Of a stretch of 64,000 bases of DNA, positions 55,853 to 63,917 are shown piece after piece. The translations under genes and the position numbers were made by a program. How positions within the stretch are numbered: position 1 is the first letter of the stretch; every line of letters begins with the position of its first letter. This DNA comes from Streptomyces cacaoi. GTDB taxonomy: Bacteria > Actinomycetota > Actinomycetes > Streptomycetales > Streptomycetaceae. The stretch lies in the NCBI RefSeq assembly GCF_006539165.1, contig NZ_BJMM01000004.1, positions 248,001 through 312,000 on the forward strand. Reading direction: 5' to 3'. Under the pieces are notes generated by a model. The model saw nothing but the letters and a program-made list of their open reading frames with translations. It had not been told where the DNA came from and did not search any database.

Positions 55853-56124
55853 CCCGACACCCCTTCGAACCGGCCCGGTTGCTCCTCGGCCTGGTCATGG
55901 TGGCGGTCGCCGTCGCCTATCTGCTGGACGCCTCGGGGGAGTGGGACGTCCCGCACTGGGTGCTGCCGATCGTCGTCCCGGCGGCCCTGCTGCTGGCCGG
56001 GTGCACGGCCCTCGCGACCCTGTGGGCCCGCCGCTCCCTGGCGTCCCGGCGCCGCGGCCTGCCGGGCGGCTCCGGCGGTGAGGGCCGGGAGGGACGCCCC
56101 GGTGAGCCGGTGGACCGGCGCTGA
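55849..56124 (+). CDS. Small two-helix membrane protein
   Basis: The 91-residue protein has two hydrophobic helices (about 8-24, LLLGLVMVAVAVAYLLDA, and 35-55, VLPIVVPAALLLAGCTALA) and a basic, Gly-rich C-terminus. Its ATG overlaps the stop of the PspC gene (ATGA), so it is translationally coupled and probably a partner subunit. It has no recognised family beyond small Streptomyces membrane proteins that follow PspC genes. Confidence 0.82.
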   Translation: MTRHPFEPARLLLGLVMVAVAVAYLLDASGEWDVPHWVLPIVVPAALLLAGCTALATLWARRSLASRRRGLPGGSGGEGREGRPGEPVDRR

Positions 56125-56139
56125 CGGACGGACGGGACG

Positions 56140-56224
56140 GCACCCGGACGTTTCGCACCCGGACGTGTCCGCGCATCGGGACGTGTCCGCGCACCCTGAC
56201 GTGTTCGCACCCGGACGTGTCCGC
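56140..56224. repeat. Five imperfect tandem repeats, 15-18 bp
   Basis: Units of the form GCACCCGGACGTGTCCGC occur at 56140, 56155, 56173, 56191 and 56207, each carrying the GGACGTGTCC palindrome or a near version. They lie between convergent genes and may also form hairpins. Confidence 0.75.
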
Positions 56225-56260
56225 GCTCGACGGTGCACAGCCGGGGACGCCTGAGCGGCG

Positions 56261-56827
56261 TCAGCCGAAGATCTGCCGTCCCCGGCGTCGGCGCCGCAGC
56301 GCGAGCAGCGCGTCCAGGGAGAGCATCGGCGCCCCGGCCATGACCAGCGGCAGCCAGGCCATCAGATACGGCAGGTCGTTGCCGTAGTAGTAGGGGTCGC
56401 TGGCCCAGCTGACCGTCATCCACAGGACGAACGAGAGCACCGCGCCCCCGGCCGCGGCCACCCGCGCCCACAGCCCGAGCAACGTGCCCAGCCCGACGGC
56501 GAGTTCGCCCGCGGCGAGGGCCGTGCCGAAGCCCTCGGGGCTGTGCTGTGCCAGATCGACGAGCCAGGTCGCGGCGGCCTGGTCGTGCGCGGACCGCAGC
56601 GTCGCGGCGAGCGTGCCGGGGCCGTCGCCGGTCAGGAAGTGGGGGTCGGTCAGCTTGTCGAGACCGGCGTAGCAGAAGGTGATGCCGAGGAAGAGCCGCA
56701 GGGGCAGCAGCGCGTACCGGGAGGCAAGGGTGCGGGGGCCGACCGGCGCCCCCACGACCGGTCCGGAGAAGCCGCTGACGGCCCGTGGGCCCTCGTCCGC
56801 GCCGCCGATGCGTCCCGTATCAGGCAT
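56261..56827 (-). CDS. DoxX-family membrane protein
   Basis: The 188-residue protein has four helices (DoxX/DoxD type: LLPLRLFLGITFCYAGLDKL at about 40-60, AAGELAVGLGTLLGLWARV, AAGGAVLSFVLWMTVSWA, YLMAWLPLVMAGAPML). DoxX proteins are linked to thiosulfate:quinone oxidoreduction or to redox-stress complexes, but the group is broad. A 40-residue N-terminus precedes the first helix. The ATG at 56827 is used; a longer frame to 56998 has no ribosome site. Confidence 0.88.
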   Translation of the reverse strand: MPDTGRIGGADEGPRAVSGFSGPVVGAPVGPRTLASRYALLPLRLFLGITFCYAGLDKLTDPHFLTGDGPGTLAATLRSAHDQAAATWLVDLAQHSPEGFGTALAAGELAVGLGTLLGLWARVAAAGGAVLSFVLWMTVSWASDPYYYGNDLPYLMAWLPLVMAGAPMLSLDALLALRRRRRGRQIFG

Positions 56828-57046
56828 GCCGTACCGCCTTCCGCTTCCGCGTTCGGTGTGCGGAAGCGATTCTTCCTCCCGAGCCGCCCCCGGGGGCAAA
56901 CCGGGCCCGACTCCGGTGCGGTTCCGGGCCCGGGTGCGGGGGCGGTTCCGGCCCGACTCGGCGGCTTCCAGGCGCACTTCGGGGTGTCGGGGGCGCACGT
57001 CGGGGCGTACCCGGGGCCCGGTGGCCCCGGGTGGATCCAGGGCGCT

Positions 57047-57130
57047 GCTCGGGCGGTGCCGCTCAGGCGGTGCTGCTCAGGCGGTGCTGCTCAGGCGGTG
57101 CCGCTCAGGCCGTGCCGCTCAGGCGGTGCC
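57047..57130. repeat. Six 14-bp tandem repeats running into a gene's 3' end
   Basis: Six consecutive units of GCTCAGGCGGTGCT (variants GCTCGGGCGGTGCC and GCTCAGGCCGTGCC) fill 57047-57130 without gaps. The last unit contains the stop codon of the hydrolase gene (TCA on this strand at 57119-57121), so unit-number changes alter the sequence right after, and possibly the end of, the protein. Confidence 0.9.
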
Positions 57131-58057
57131 GGTCTGTTCGACGGCCTGGAGGCGGGGGCCGGCCTCGCGCAGCCGGGGCGCGAGCCAGCCGGAGACCTGG
57201 GCGAGCAGCTCGGCGTCGACGGGGGCGCGCAGCAACCGCCGGTAGGTGCGCAGCGAGGGCCGGCCGGGGTCGCGGCGCAGCAGGTGGGTGAGGTCGGGGA
57301 GGCGGTGGGTCTCGATCTCGCCGGGCACCAGCCGGCGCATCTCGTCCAGGTCCGCCGGGTCGACCTGGATGTCCTTGGCGCCCGTGATCGCCAGGGTGGG
57401 GACCCGGATCGCCGAGAGGTCGGGGCGCGAGTCGTGCAGGAACATCTCGCGGGACCAGCGGGCGTTCATCCGGACACCGGCGACGCGGGCCACATCGGTG
57501 CGGGTCCGCTTCATCCGGGCGATGTGGCGGTTGCCCACGGAGCGCAGCAGCGAGCGCAGCGGCGCGGGCAGTCCACCGGCGATCTGCCGGCCCTGCCACC
57601 GCAGCGCGTCGTCGCCCCGGCCGGCGAATCCGGCGAGCAGTACGACGGCCTTCACCCGCGGGTGCGAGCCGAGGGTCATGGCGTGCACGGCGCCTTCGCT
57701 GTGGCCGACGACGCCGAGGGCGTCCGGCCGGATCTCGGGGTGTGCGGCGAGCGCACGTATCGTGGCGGCGGCGTCGGCCTGGTTGTCGGCGAAGCCGGTG
57801 GCCGTCCAGTCGCCGGGGGTCGCCGCGACGCCGCGCCGGTCGTAGCGGAAGGTGGCGATCCCCTCTGCCGCGAGGGCGGCGGCGAGCGGCGGCCCCAGCT
57901 CCATGCGGACCTTGGCGGTGTTCCCGTCGCGGTCCAGCCGGCCGGAGCCGTGCAGCAGGACCACCGCCGGGTGCGGGCCGGTGCTCTCGGGCAGGGTCAG
58001 CGTTCCGGCCAGCGGCAGCCCGTCGTCCGCGGCGGCCGTCATCTCGATGTTCCGCAT
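57119..58057 (-). CDS. Alpha/beta-hydrolase
   Basis: The 312-residue serine hydrolase of the dienelactone hydrolase/BAAT-like group has an N-terminal beta-strand pair (DDGLPLAGTLTLPEST), oxyanion segment LLHGSGRLDRDGN, nucleophile elbow GHSEGAVHA, and the late Asp and His (TGAKDIQVDPADL, HRLPDLTHLL). The start at 58057 (MRNIEMTAA) has AGGGG 5-6 nt upstream; an ATG at 58069 in the same frame overlaps the operator region. It is divergent from an ArsR-type regulator that probably represses it. The substrate is unknown. Confidence 0.9.
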   Translation of the reverse strand: MRNIEMTAAADDGLPLAGTLTLPESTGPHPAVVLLHGSGRLDRDGNTAKVRMELGPPLAAALAAEGIATFRYDRRGVAATPGDWTATGFADNQADAAATIRALAAHPEIRPDALGVVGHSEGAVHAMTLGSHPRVKAVVLLAGFAGRGDDALRWQGRQIAGGLPAPLRSLLRSVGNRHIARMKRTRTDVARVAGVRMNARWSREMFLHDSRPDLSAIRVPTLAITGAKDIQVDPADLDEMRRLVPGEIETHRLPDLTHLLRRDPGRPSLRTYRRLLRAPVDAELLAQVSGWLAPRLREAGPRLQAVEQTGTA

Positions 58058-58076
58058 CTCGCCCCTCATTGATCTC

Positions 58077-58091
58077 AACTTCGAGAAAGTT
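58077..58091. promoter_or_regulatory. Putative ArsR-type operator between hydrolase and regulator
   Basis: AACTT-CGAGA-AAGTT is a perfect 5-bp-arm inverted repeat, flanked by TTGAT (58069-58073) and ATCAA (58092-58096). It sits in the short AT-rich gap between the divergent starts at 58057 and 58115. Confidence 0.55.
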
Positions 58092-58114
58092 ATCAAACAT
58101 GAGACCATGGCCTC

Positions 58115-58690
58115 ATGGCAACCGCGAATCTTCTTCTGCACCCGGTCCGGCTCCGCATCCTCCAGACACTCGTCGGCTCCGATCCCATGACCACCGCGCA
58201 GCTGCGCGAGCGCCTGCCGGACATCGCACCGGCCACGATGTACCGGCACATCGCCGTGCTCGCCCGCGAGGACGTGCTGGAGGTGGTGGAGGAGCGGAAG
58301 GTGCGCGGCACCGTCGAGCGCAGCTACCGGGTGCGCCAGGAGCACGCCGTCATCGCCCGTACGGCGCGCGAGGAGATGACCCTGGACGACCACCGGCAGG
58401 CGTTCACCGCGTTCTCCGCCGCCGTGCTGGCGGACTTCGAGCGCTACCTCTCGCACGAGGACGCACGCCCCGCCGAGGAGGGCGTGGTCGCCCGGCAGGG
58501 CGCCGTCTGGCTCACCGACGAGGAGTTCGCCGCGCTGGTCGAGGAGATCGAGGCGGCGGTCCGCGCCCGCGCCGAGGGCACCCCCACCGAGGGCCGCCGG
58601 CGGCACATCTTCAGCTACGCCATCGTCCCGGACCGGCCGGGGAAGAAGCCGGACGTCCGCGGCGGCGGCGCGCAGGACGCCGGGGAGTGA
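58115..58690 (+). CDS. ArsR-type winged-helix regulator
   Basis: The 191-residue protein has an N-terminal winged helix (LLLHPVRLRILQTLVGSDPM, TAQLRERLPDIAPATMYRHI, residues 5-75) and a C-terminal helical part (HRQAFTAFSAAVLADFERYL, EEFAALVEEIEAAVRARA), the layout of the 'helix-turn-helix domain / YdfH-like' ArsR relatives that bind small hydrophobic ligands rather than metals; no metal-binding cysteines are present. The ATG at 58115 is used. It is divergent from the hydrolase gene and probably regulates it. Confidence 0.88.
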   Translation: MATANLLLHPVRLRILQTLVGSDPMTTAQLRERLPDIAPATMYRHIAVLAREDVLEVVEERKVRGTVERSYRVRQEHAVIARTAREEMTLDDHRQAFTAFSAAVLADFERYLSHEDARPAEEGVVARQGAVWLTDEEFAALVEEIEAAVRARAEGTPTEGRRRHIFSYAIVPDRPGKKPDVRGGGAQDAGE

Positions 58691-58780
58691 GCCGGTTCCG
58701 CGCCGGCGAGGGCCGGAAACGCCGCCGAGGCGCCCGGTCGGCCGGACGCCTCGTGCGGCAGGAGGGGAAGCGAGCCGTCG

Positions 58781-59473
58781 TCAGCCCTGGGCGACGGGGT
58801 TGACGAAGGTGCCGGGCCGGGTGGCGCCGGACTGGTCGAGGATCGCGCCGCCGTAGGGCCAGTCGAGGGTGACGTGGGAGGTCTCGTCGGGCGGGGTGAG
58901 CATCACCTTGTCGACGAGGAAGGGCTTGGTGTCCTTCAGGTCCCGCTTGACGGGCAGCAGGTCGAGCGGCACCGACGCGGCCTCGCCGGGCTTCAGGGTG
59001 ACGGTGGTCGGCTCGACCCCGGAGCGGCGCAGATCCCAGGTCTCGCCGGACTCGCTGATCAGCCGGACGCCCGGGAAGCCGTGCAGGGTGCAGGTGCTCC
59101 CGCTGTTGTTCTCCAGCTTGATCCCGGCGGTCTGCTGGTTGTGGGCGGCCATGTCGGGTGCGCCGCCGTGCGGCAGGCCCCAGGAGTAGTCGAGTCCGCC
59201 GGTGTGGCAGCGCTCGCTGCCGCTGGAGGCGGCGGCCGAGGTGCTGTTGATGGCGTCGGTGCGCGAGCCCTTCTGCGCCATCTTGTCCACCTTGACGCCC
59301 GAGACCTCCTTGCCGGCCTTGTCCGCGGCGCCCTTCGCCTCGGAGGAGGCGCTGGAGGCGGCCTTGGAGGAGGACGAGTCGGAGGAGTTGCACGCCGTGG
59401 CGCCGGCGCCCACCGCGATGACGGCGAGCACGGCGGCGGCGCAGCGGGCGGCGCGGTTGAGCCTGGCGGTCAT
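58781..59473 (-). CDS. DUF4232 lipoprotein
   Basis: The 230-residue secreted lipoprotein has a signal peptide (residues 1-27) with lipobox GATAC and acylated Cys28, then a Ser/Ala/Lys-rich linker (about 29-85), then a DUF4232 beta-sandwich (about 88-225) beginning ERCHTGGLDYSWG with a conserved disulfide partner in STCTLHGFPGVRL. Proteins of this type are abundant on actinobacterial surfaces; the function is unknown. The ATG at 59473 is used. It stands alone between hairpin-free intergenic regions. Confidence 0.92.
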   Translation of the reverse strand: MTARLNRAARCAAAVLAVIAVGAGATACNSSDSSSSKAASSASSEAKGAADKAGKEVSGVKVDKMAQKGSRTDAINSTSAAASSGSERCHTGGLDYSWGLPHGGAPDMAAHNQQTAGIKLENNSGSTCTLHGFPGVRLISESGETWDLRRSGVEPTTVTLKPGEAASVPLDLLPVKRDLKDTKPFLVDKVMLTPPDETSHVTLDWPYGGAILDQSGATRPGTFVNPVAQG

Positions 59474-59611
59474 GGTTCCTCATTTCCGGCGCCGGGTTCC
59501 CCGGCGCTCCCCGTCGTCAGTGCGTCCAAGTGCGTTTACGGGAGGTGTGATGCGCCGCCCCCGGCGGGAGTTCACCGGATTGTGTCCGGGACCTGTAACA
59601 GCGGGCGCGCC

Positions 59612-60361
59612 TCAGTACGCCAGCTCGCCGACGCCGCCGTCGACGCGGAGCACCGTGCCGACGGTGTAGGCGGACTCGTCCGAGGCGAGATAGACGGCGG
59701 CCTTCGCCAACTCGGTGGCGCTGCCCAGGCGGTGGAGCGGCACGGTCCGCCGCAGCTCCTCCTGGAGGGCGGCCGCGCGCTCCTCGCCCAGCGGCTTGAA
59801 CACATCGGTGACGGTCGGCCCCGGGCTCAGCCCGTTGACGCGCACGCCCCGGTCCTTCAACTCGTGGGACAGGCCGCGCGCGTAGGACAGCAGGCCCGCC
59901 TTGGCCGCCCCGTAGACCGTCGCCTGCTCGTGGCCGACGAACGCCGAGACCGAGCCGACGAGAAGGACCGACGACTGCTGCGAGAACAGCGGCAGCAGGG
60001 CCTTGATCAGGAAGAACGGTGCCTTGAGGTCGGTGGCGACGAGCCGGTCGAACGCCTCCTCCGTCCACTCCTCGATCGGGAGGTGGGTGGTGTCGGCCGC
60101 GTTGCTCATCAGGATGTCGAGCTTCGGCCACTCCGCCTCCAGGCGCGCGGCGAGCGCCGCCTGGGCGGGCACGTCGCCGGCGTCGCTGACGAGGGGCAGC
60201 ACCGGGCCCTCCAGCCGGCGGGCGGCCTCGTCCAGCCGTTCCCGGGAGCGGCCCGTGATGGCGACGGTCGCTCCCTCGGCTAGGAACTCCCGTGCGGTCG
60301 CGAACCCGATGCCGCTCGTGCCGCCGGTGATCAGTGCGTGCTTTCCCGCAAGTCGGCCCAT
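59612..60361 (-). CDS. Short-chain dehydrogenase/reductase under TetR control
   Basis: The 249-residue classical SDR has TGGTSGIGFA at 12-21, the NA-D/N strand LMSNAADTTHL (an atypical SNAA for NNAG), Ser in LLVGSVSAF, YGAAKAG catalytic Tyr/Lys and the C-terminal GTVLRVDGGVGEL. It probably reduces or oxidises a small carbonyl compound. The ATG at 60361 is used. It is divergent from a TetR gene, and a 34-bp perfect inverted repeat between them is the likely operator. Confidence 0.92.
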   Translation of the reverse strand: MGRLAGKHALITGGTSGIGFATAREFLAEGATVAITGRSRERLDEAARRLEGPVLPLVSDAGDVPAQAALAARLEAEWPKLDILMSNAADTTHLPIEEWTEEAFDRLVATDLKAPFFLIKALLPLFSQQSSVLLVGSVSAFVGHEQATVYGAAKAGLLSYARGLSHELKDRGVRVNGLSPGPTVTDVFKPLGEERAAALQEELRRTVPLHRLGSATELAKAAVYLASDESAYTVGTVLRVDGGVGELAY

Positions 60362-60450
60362 GGCTCTTCTCCTTGTCCGGTGCGCCGGCGCACGGGCCGA
60401 CGGTGCTCACGACTTCTGTGTGAGTGTTCCAGAAATGGTGCGAGGGAAGC

Positions 60451-60484
60451 TACGACTTCTTGAACGTGTCGTCAAGAAGTCGTA
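60451..60484. promoter_or_regulatory. TetR operator with perfect 13-bp arms
   Basis: TACGACTTCTTGA (60451-60463) and TCAAGAAGTCGTA (60472-60484) are perfect inverted repeats with an 8-bp spacer. The element lies between the divergent SDR (start 60361) and TetR (start 60496) genes, ending 11 bp before the TetR start. Confidence 0.85.
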
Positions 60485-60495
60485 GTGTCGGGCAC

Positions 60496-61095
60496 GTGCC
60501 ACGGACCGGACGCCCCCGAGCCTTCGACAAGGACCGCACGTTGCAGCGTGCGGTCGAACTGTTCTGGTCCCGTGGCTACGGGGCGACGTCGATCCAGGAC
60601 CTGGTCGACGCGCTGGCCGTCGAACGCGGCAGCCTCTACGGGGCGTTCGGGGACAAGCGCCGCTTCTACCTCGACGCCGTCCGGCTCTACTGGGAGGTGT
60701 ACGAGCGGCATCTGGTCGCCGCGCTCGACACCGTGCCGCTCCTGCCGGCGCTGCGCGAGATCCTGACCCACCCGGCACGCCTGGACGAGCTGGTGACCGA
60801 CATGGGAGCACCGCAGGGCTGTCTGGTCGGCAACACCGCCGCCGAGCTGGTGCCCCACGACAGCGAGGCCACCGAGCTGGTCGCCCGCTCGTACGGCCGG
60901 TTCACCGAACTCGTCACCGAAGCGCTCCGCCGCGCACAGGCCAGCGGAGAGGTCACGGACAGCGCCCGCCCCGAGGCGCAGGCCAGGCTCCTGCTCTATG
61001 TCGTCCAGGGGCTCTCGCTCGTCTCCCGGGCGGAGAGCGACAGGAGCGCGGCGCCGGCCGCCGTCGACACCGCGATCGACGCACTGCGGGCGTGA
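60496..61095 (+). CDS. TetR-family repressor (AcrR/NemR-like)
   Basis: The 199-residue protein has an HTH at about 5-55 (RPRAFDKDRTLQRAVELFWS, ATSIQDLVDALAVERGSLYG, AFGDKRRFY) and a TetR_C_16-like C-terminal domain with GCLVGNTAAELVPHD, a segment carrying a Cys common in redox- or electrophile-sensing NemR-like members. The GTG at 60496 is the only start after the operator that keeps the HTH. It probably represses itself and the divergent SDR, which could reduce the inducing electrophile. Confidence 0.9.
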   Translation: MPRTGRPRAFDKDRTLQRAVELFWSRGYGATSIQDLVDALAVERGSLYGAFGDKRRFYLDAVRLYWEVYERHLVAALDTVPLLPALREILTHPARLDELVTDMGAPQGCLVGNTAAELVPHDSEATELVARSYGRFTELVTEALRRAQASGEVTDSARPEAQARLLLYVVQGLSLVSRAESDRSAAPAAVDTAIDALRA

Positions 61096-61161
61096 CCGGG
61101 CCGACGCCGCCGCCGGCCCGGGGCGGGCGGCGGCGTCAACGGCCCGGTACGGACGGGGGTG

Positions 61162-61623
61162 TCAGCGGAGCGGGAGGTCGGCTCCGTGCTCGTCGCGGGC
61201 GCGCGGGCCGTGGATACGGCGTTCCGCCTCGGTGATCGCGACATCGTTGATACTCGCCTCGCGGCGGCTCATGAGCCCGCGCTCGTCGAACTCCCACAGC
61301 TCGTTGCCGTAACTGCGCCACCACCGGCCCTGTGCGTCGCGGCACTCGTACTGGAAGCGGACCGCGATCCGGTTGCCGTCGAAGGACCAGAGGCTCTTCC
61401 GCAGCGCGTAGTCCAGCTCGCGCTCCCACTTGCGGGTGAGGAAGGCGACGATCTCCTCCCGGCCGGTGACGAAGGTGTCGCGGTTCCGCCAGACCGAGTC
61501 CGGCGTGTAGGCCAGCGCCACCCGCCGGGGGTCGCGGGTGTTCCACGCGTCCTCGGCCGCCTGCACCTTCTGGAGGGCGGTCTCGCGGGTGAACGGCGGG
61601 CAGGGCGGGCGCTCTTCTGTCAT
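61162..61623 (-). CDS. DUF1348 / SnoaL-like NTF2-fold protein
   Basis: The 153-residue protein has the NTF2 fold of the DUF1348 group ([89 protein letters not shown]). Members are common near oxidoreductases and have no fixed function. The ATG at 61623 is used. It converges on the TetR gene and is followed by the GlxA-type regulator upstream on the same strand, about 190 bp apart. Confidence 0.9.
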   Translation of the reverse strand: MTEERPPCPPFTRETALQKVQAAEDAWNTRDPRRVALAYTPDSVWRNRDTFVTGREEIVAFLTRKWERELDYALRKSLWSFDGNRIAVRFQYECRDAQGRWWRSYGNELWEFDERGLMSRREASINDVAITEAERRIHGPRARDEHGADLPLR

Positions 61624-61812
61624 GGCGGCCTCCTCGTGGTGGACTCCGAGGCGGTCTCCCCGCGCGGGCCCGGCGCCTCCCGGTGGTGACCCCTCGTACG
61701 GAGAACGGGCGTTCTCCCGACAGCCTACGGCAGGCGCGTCCGCCGGGCGGCGCCGGTCCGCCGGGCCGGTGCGGCGGGCCGGTGCGGCGGGCCGGTGCGG
61801 CGGGGCCGTGCC

Positions 61813-62811
61813 TCAACTCCCGGGCCGCGCCGGGGCGGTGGGGGCCGCGCGGAAGGCGCGGCGGTAGGCGGAGGGTGTGGTGTTCAGGGCGGCCCGCATG
61901 TGCTGGCGCAGATTCGTGCCGCTGCCCAGGCCGGTGGCGGCGGCGATGTCGTCCACGGGCTGTTCCGTGGACTCCAGCAGATGGCGTGCGTGCTTCAGCC
62001 GGGCGGAGGTCAGCCACTCCGCGGGGGACAGTCCGGTCTCCTGCCGGAACCGTCTGGTGAAGGTCCGCACGCTCATGTGGCAGTGCGCCGCGAGCCGGCC
62101 GAGGGACAGCCGCCGGTCCAGGTGGCGCACCATCAGCGTGCGGGCCGCGGCCGTCGAGGTCCCCGCGTCCTCCGCGACCGGATGGTCGATGTACTGCGCC
62201 TGCCCGCCCTCCCGCATGGGCGCGACGACGTTGTACCGGGCGATCCGGTTGGCCACCGAGCTGCCGTGGTCCTCCCGCACCACGTGCAGGCACAGGTCGA
62301 TGGCCGCGGCGCCGCCCGCGGACGTCAGCACGCCGCCGTCGTCGACGTAGAGCGGATCGGTGTCGAGGTCGACCGAGGGGAAGAGCCGTCGGAACCGTTC
62401 CGCGTAGCGCCAGTGCGTCGCGGCCCGGCGCCCCTCCAGCAGGCCGGCCGCCGCGAGCACGAACGACCCGGTGCACAGGGACACCATCCGCGCCCGGCGC
62501 CGGGCCGCCCGCAGCGTCTCGGCGAGACGGGGGTCCAGCACACCCTCGTCGAGCACGTCCGGCGCGCGGGTGCCCGCGACGATCACGGTGTCCGCCTGCT
62601 CCACCAGGGACAGATCACCCTGCGGCAGCACGCTGTACCCGTTCACCGTCACCACCGGGGCGCCGTCCGGCGTGACCGTCCGTACGTCGTACGCCGCCTC
62701 TCCTCCCCGCGTGGTGACCATGGCGAGCATCTGCGCCGGAATGCTGAGGTCGAAGGCGACGGCCGGTGCGAGGGCGAGCACGGTCACCCGGTGCGGGGCT
62801 GGAGAGGTCAT
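61813..62811 (-). CDS. GlxA-type AraC regulator (DJ-1/PfpI + HTH)
   Basis: The 332-residue protein has a DJ-1/PfpI domain (about 8-185) with the nucleophile-elbow Cys in SLCTGSFVLAAAG and an AraC double HTH (about 220-320: LSLGRLAAHCHMSVRTFTRRF, IAAATGLGSGTNLRQHM). It is a second such protein in this window. The ATG at 62811 is used; an in-frame start 21 bp earlier is possible. It is divergent from an esterase gene. A CATGGCCC direct repeat (62809-62816 and 62831-62838, 22 bp apart) could be its binding site. Confidence 0.9.
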   Translation of the reverse strand: MTSPAPHRVTVLALAPAVAFDLSIPAQMLAMVTTRGGEAAYDVRTVTPDGAPVVTVNGYSVLPQGDLSLVEQADTVIVAGTRAPDVLDEGVLDPRLAETLRAARRRARMVSLCTGSFVLAAAGLLEGRRAATHWRYAERFRRLFPSVDLDTDPLYVDDGGVLTSAGGAAAIDLCLHVVREDHGSSVANRIARYNVVAPMREGGQAQYIDHPVAEDAGTSTAAARTLMVRHLDRRLSLGRLAAHCHMSVRTFTRRFRQETGLSPAEWLTSARLKHARHLLESTEQPVDDIAAATGLGSGTNLRQHMRAALNTTPSAYRRAFRAAPTAPARPGS

Positions 62812-62919
62812 GGCCCGATAGTTGCACATCATGGCCCTCGGGCCACTTCTGCGGTGATCGGAAACCGGCGAAGCTGACGGCAGTTCGCTTCCGCACCGCA
62901 CGAAAGGCGGCCACAGGCC

Positions 62920-63882
62920 ATGTCGCTCCCCGCTGTCGACCCCGAGATCCGGACCCTGCTCGACACCTCCGACGCCGAGGTCTTCCCGCTCCACGACCTG
63001 GACGACGTCCTCGCCGACCCGGCGCGGTACGCGCTGCTGCGGGACCGCCCCGACACCCGCGTCGACGACCGTGTGAAGGTCGGCGACCTGTACATCCCCG
63101 GGCCCGGCGGACAGCTGCGGCTGCGGGTCTACCGCCCCGCCGCCGACGACACCGCGCCCGCCGCCGTGCCCGCCGCACTGCCCGTCGTCCTCTATCTGCA
63201 CGGCGGCGCCTTCACCTACGGCTCGCCCGAGGCCGAGGAGGACCACGCCCTGCGCTACGCCGCCGAGGCCCGGGCCGTCGTCGTCTCCGTCGACTACCGT
63301 CTGGCGCCCGAACACCCCTTCCCCGCCGGGCCCGATGACGCCTACGCGGCGCTGACCTGGCTCGCCGCACACGCAGCCGAGATCGGCGGCGATCCGGAGC
63401 GGATCGCGCTGGTGGGGGTGAGCGCCGGCGGCAACATCGCCGCCTCGACCGCCCTGCGCGCCCGCGACCTCGGCGGCCCGCAGCCGGTCTTCCAACTGCT
63501 GACCTACCCGGCCCTGGACAGCCACGCGGCCAGCGACTCCATGCGCGAGGCCACCGGAACCCCGGTCCTCAACCAGGCCGCGGCCGCCTGGGCCTGGCAC
63601 TACTACACAGGCGGCGACCTCCACACGCCCTACGCCGCACCGCTCGCGGCCACCGACCTCAGCGGGCTGCCGCCCGCGCTCGTCGTCGTGGCCGAGGTCG
63701 ACCCGCTGCGCGACGAAGGCCGCCGGTACGCGGAGCGCCTCACCGCCGCCGGGGTCACCACCGAACTCATCCAGGTCCCGGGCGCCGTGCACGGCTTCGA
63801 CCTGATCTTCCCGAACGCCCGGGTGAGCGAACGCAATCTGGCGGACCAGGTACGCGCCCTCCGCGAGGCGCTGCACGGCTGA
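62920..63882 (+). CDS. HSL-family alpha/beta-hydrolase (esterase)
   Basis: The 320-residue carboxylesterase of the hormone-sensitive-lipase group has the oxyanion motif HGGAFTYG, the nucleophile in GVSAGGN, catalytic Asp in VVAEVDPLRDEG and His in VPGAVHGFDL. It hydrolyses small acyl esters. The ATG at 62920 is used. It is divergent from the GlxA-type regulator by 108 bp and probably controlled by it. Confidence 0.95.
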   Translation: MSLPAVDPEIRTLLDTSDAEVFPLHDLDDVLADPARYALLRDRPDTRVDDRVKVGDLYIPGPGGQLRLRVYRPAADDTAPAAVPAALPVVLYLHGGAFTYGSPEAEEDHALRYAAEARAVVVSVDYRLAPEHPFPAGPDDAYAALTWLAAHAAEIGGDPERIALVGVSAGGNIAASTALRARDLGGPQPVFQLLTYPALDSHAASDSMREATGTPVLNQAAAAWAWHYYTGGDLHTPYAAPLAATDLSGLPPALVVVAEVDPLRDEGRRYAERLTAAGVTTELIQVPGAVHGFDLIFPNARVSERNLADQVRALREALHG

Positions 63883-63917
63883 TGCCGCTGGTCCCGGCCG
63901 GTCTCCGCTGCCCGGTG

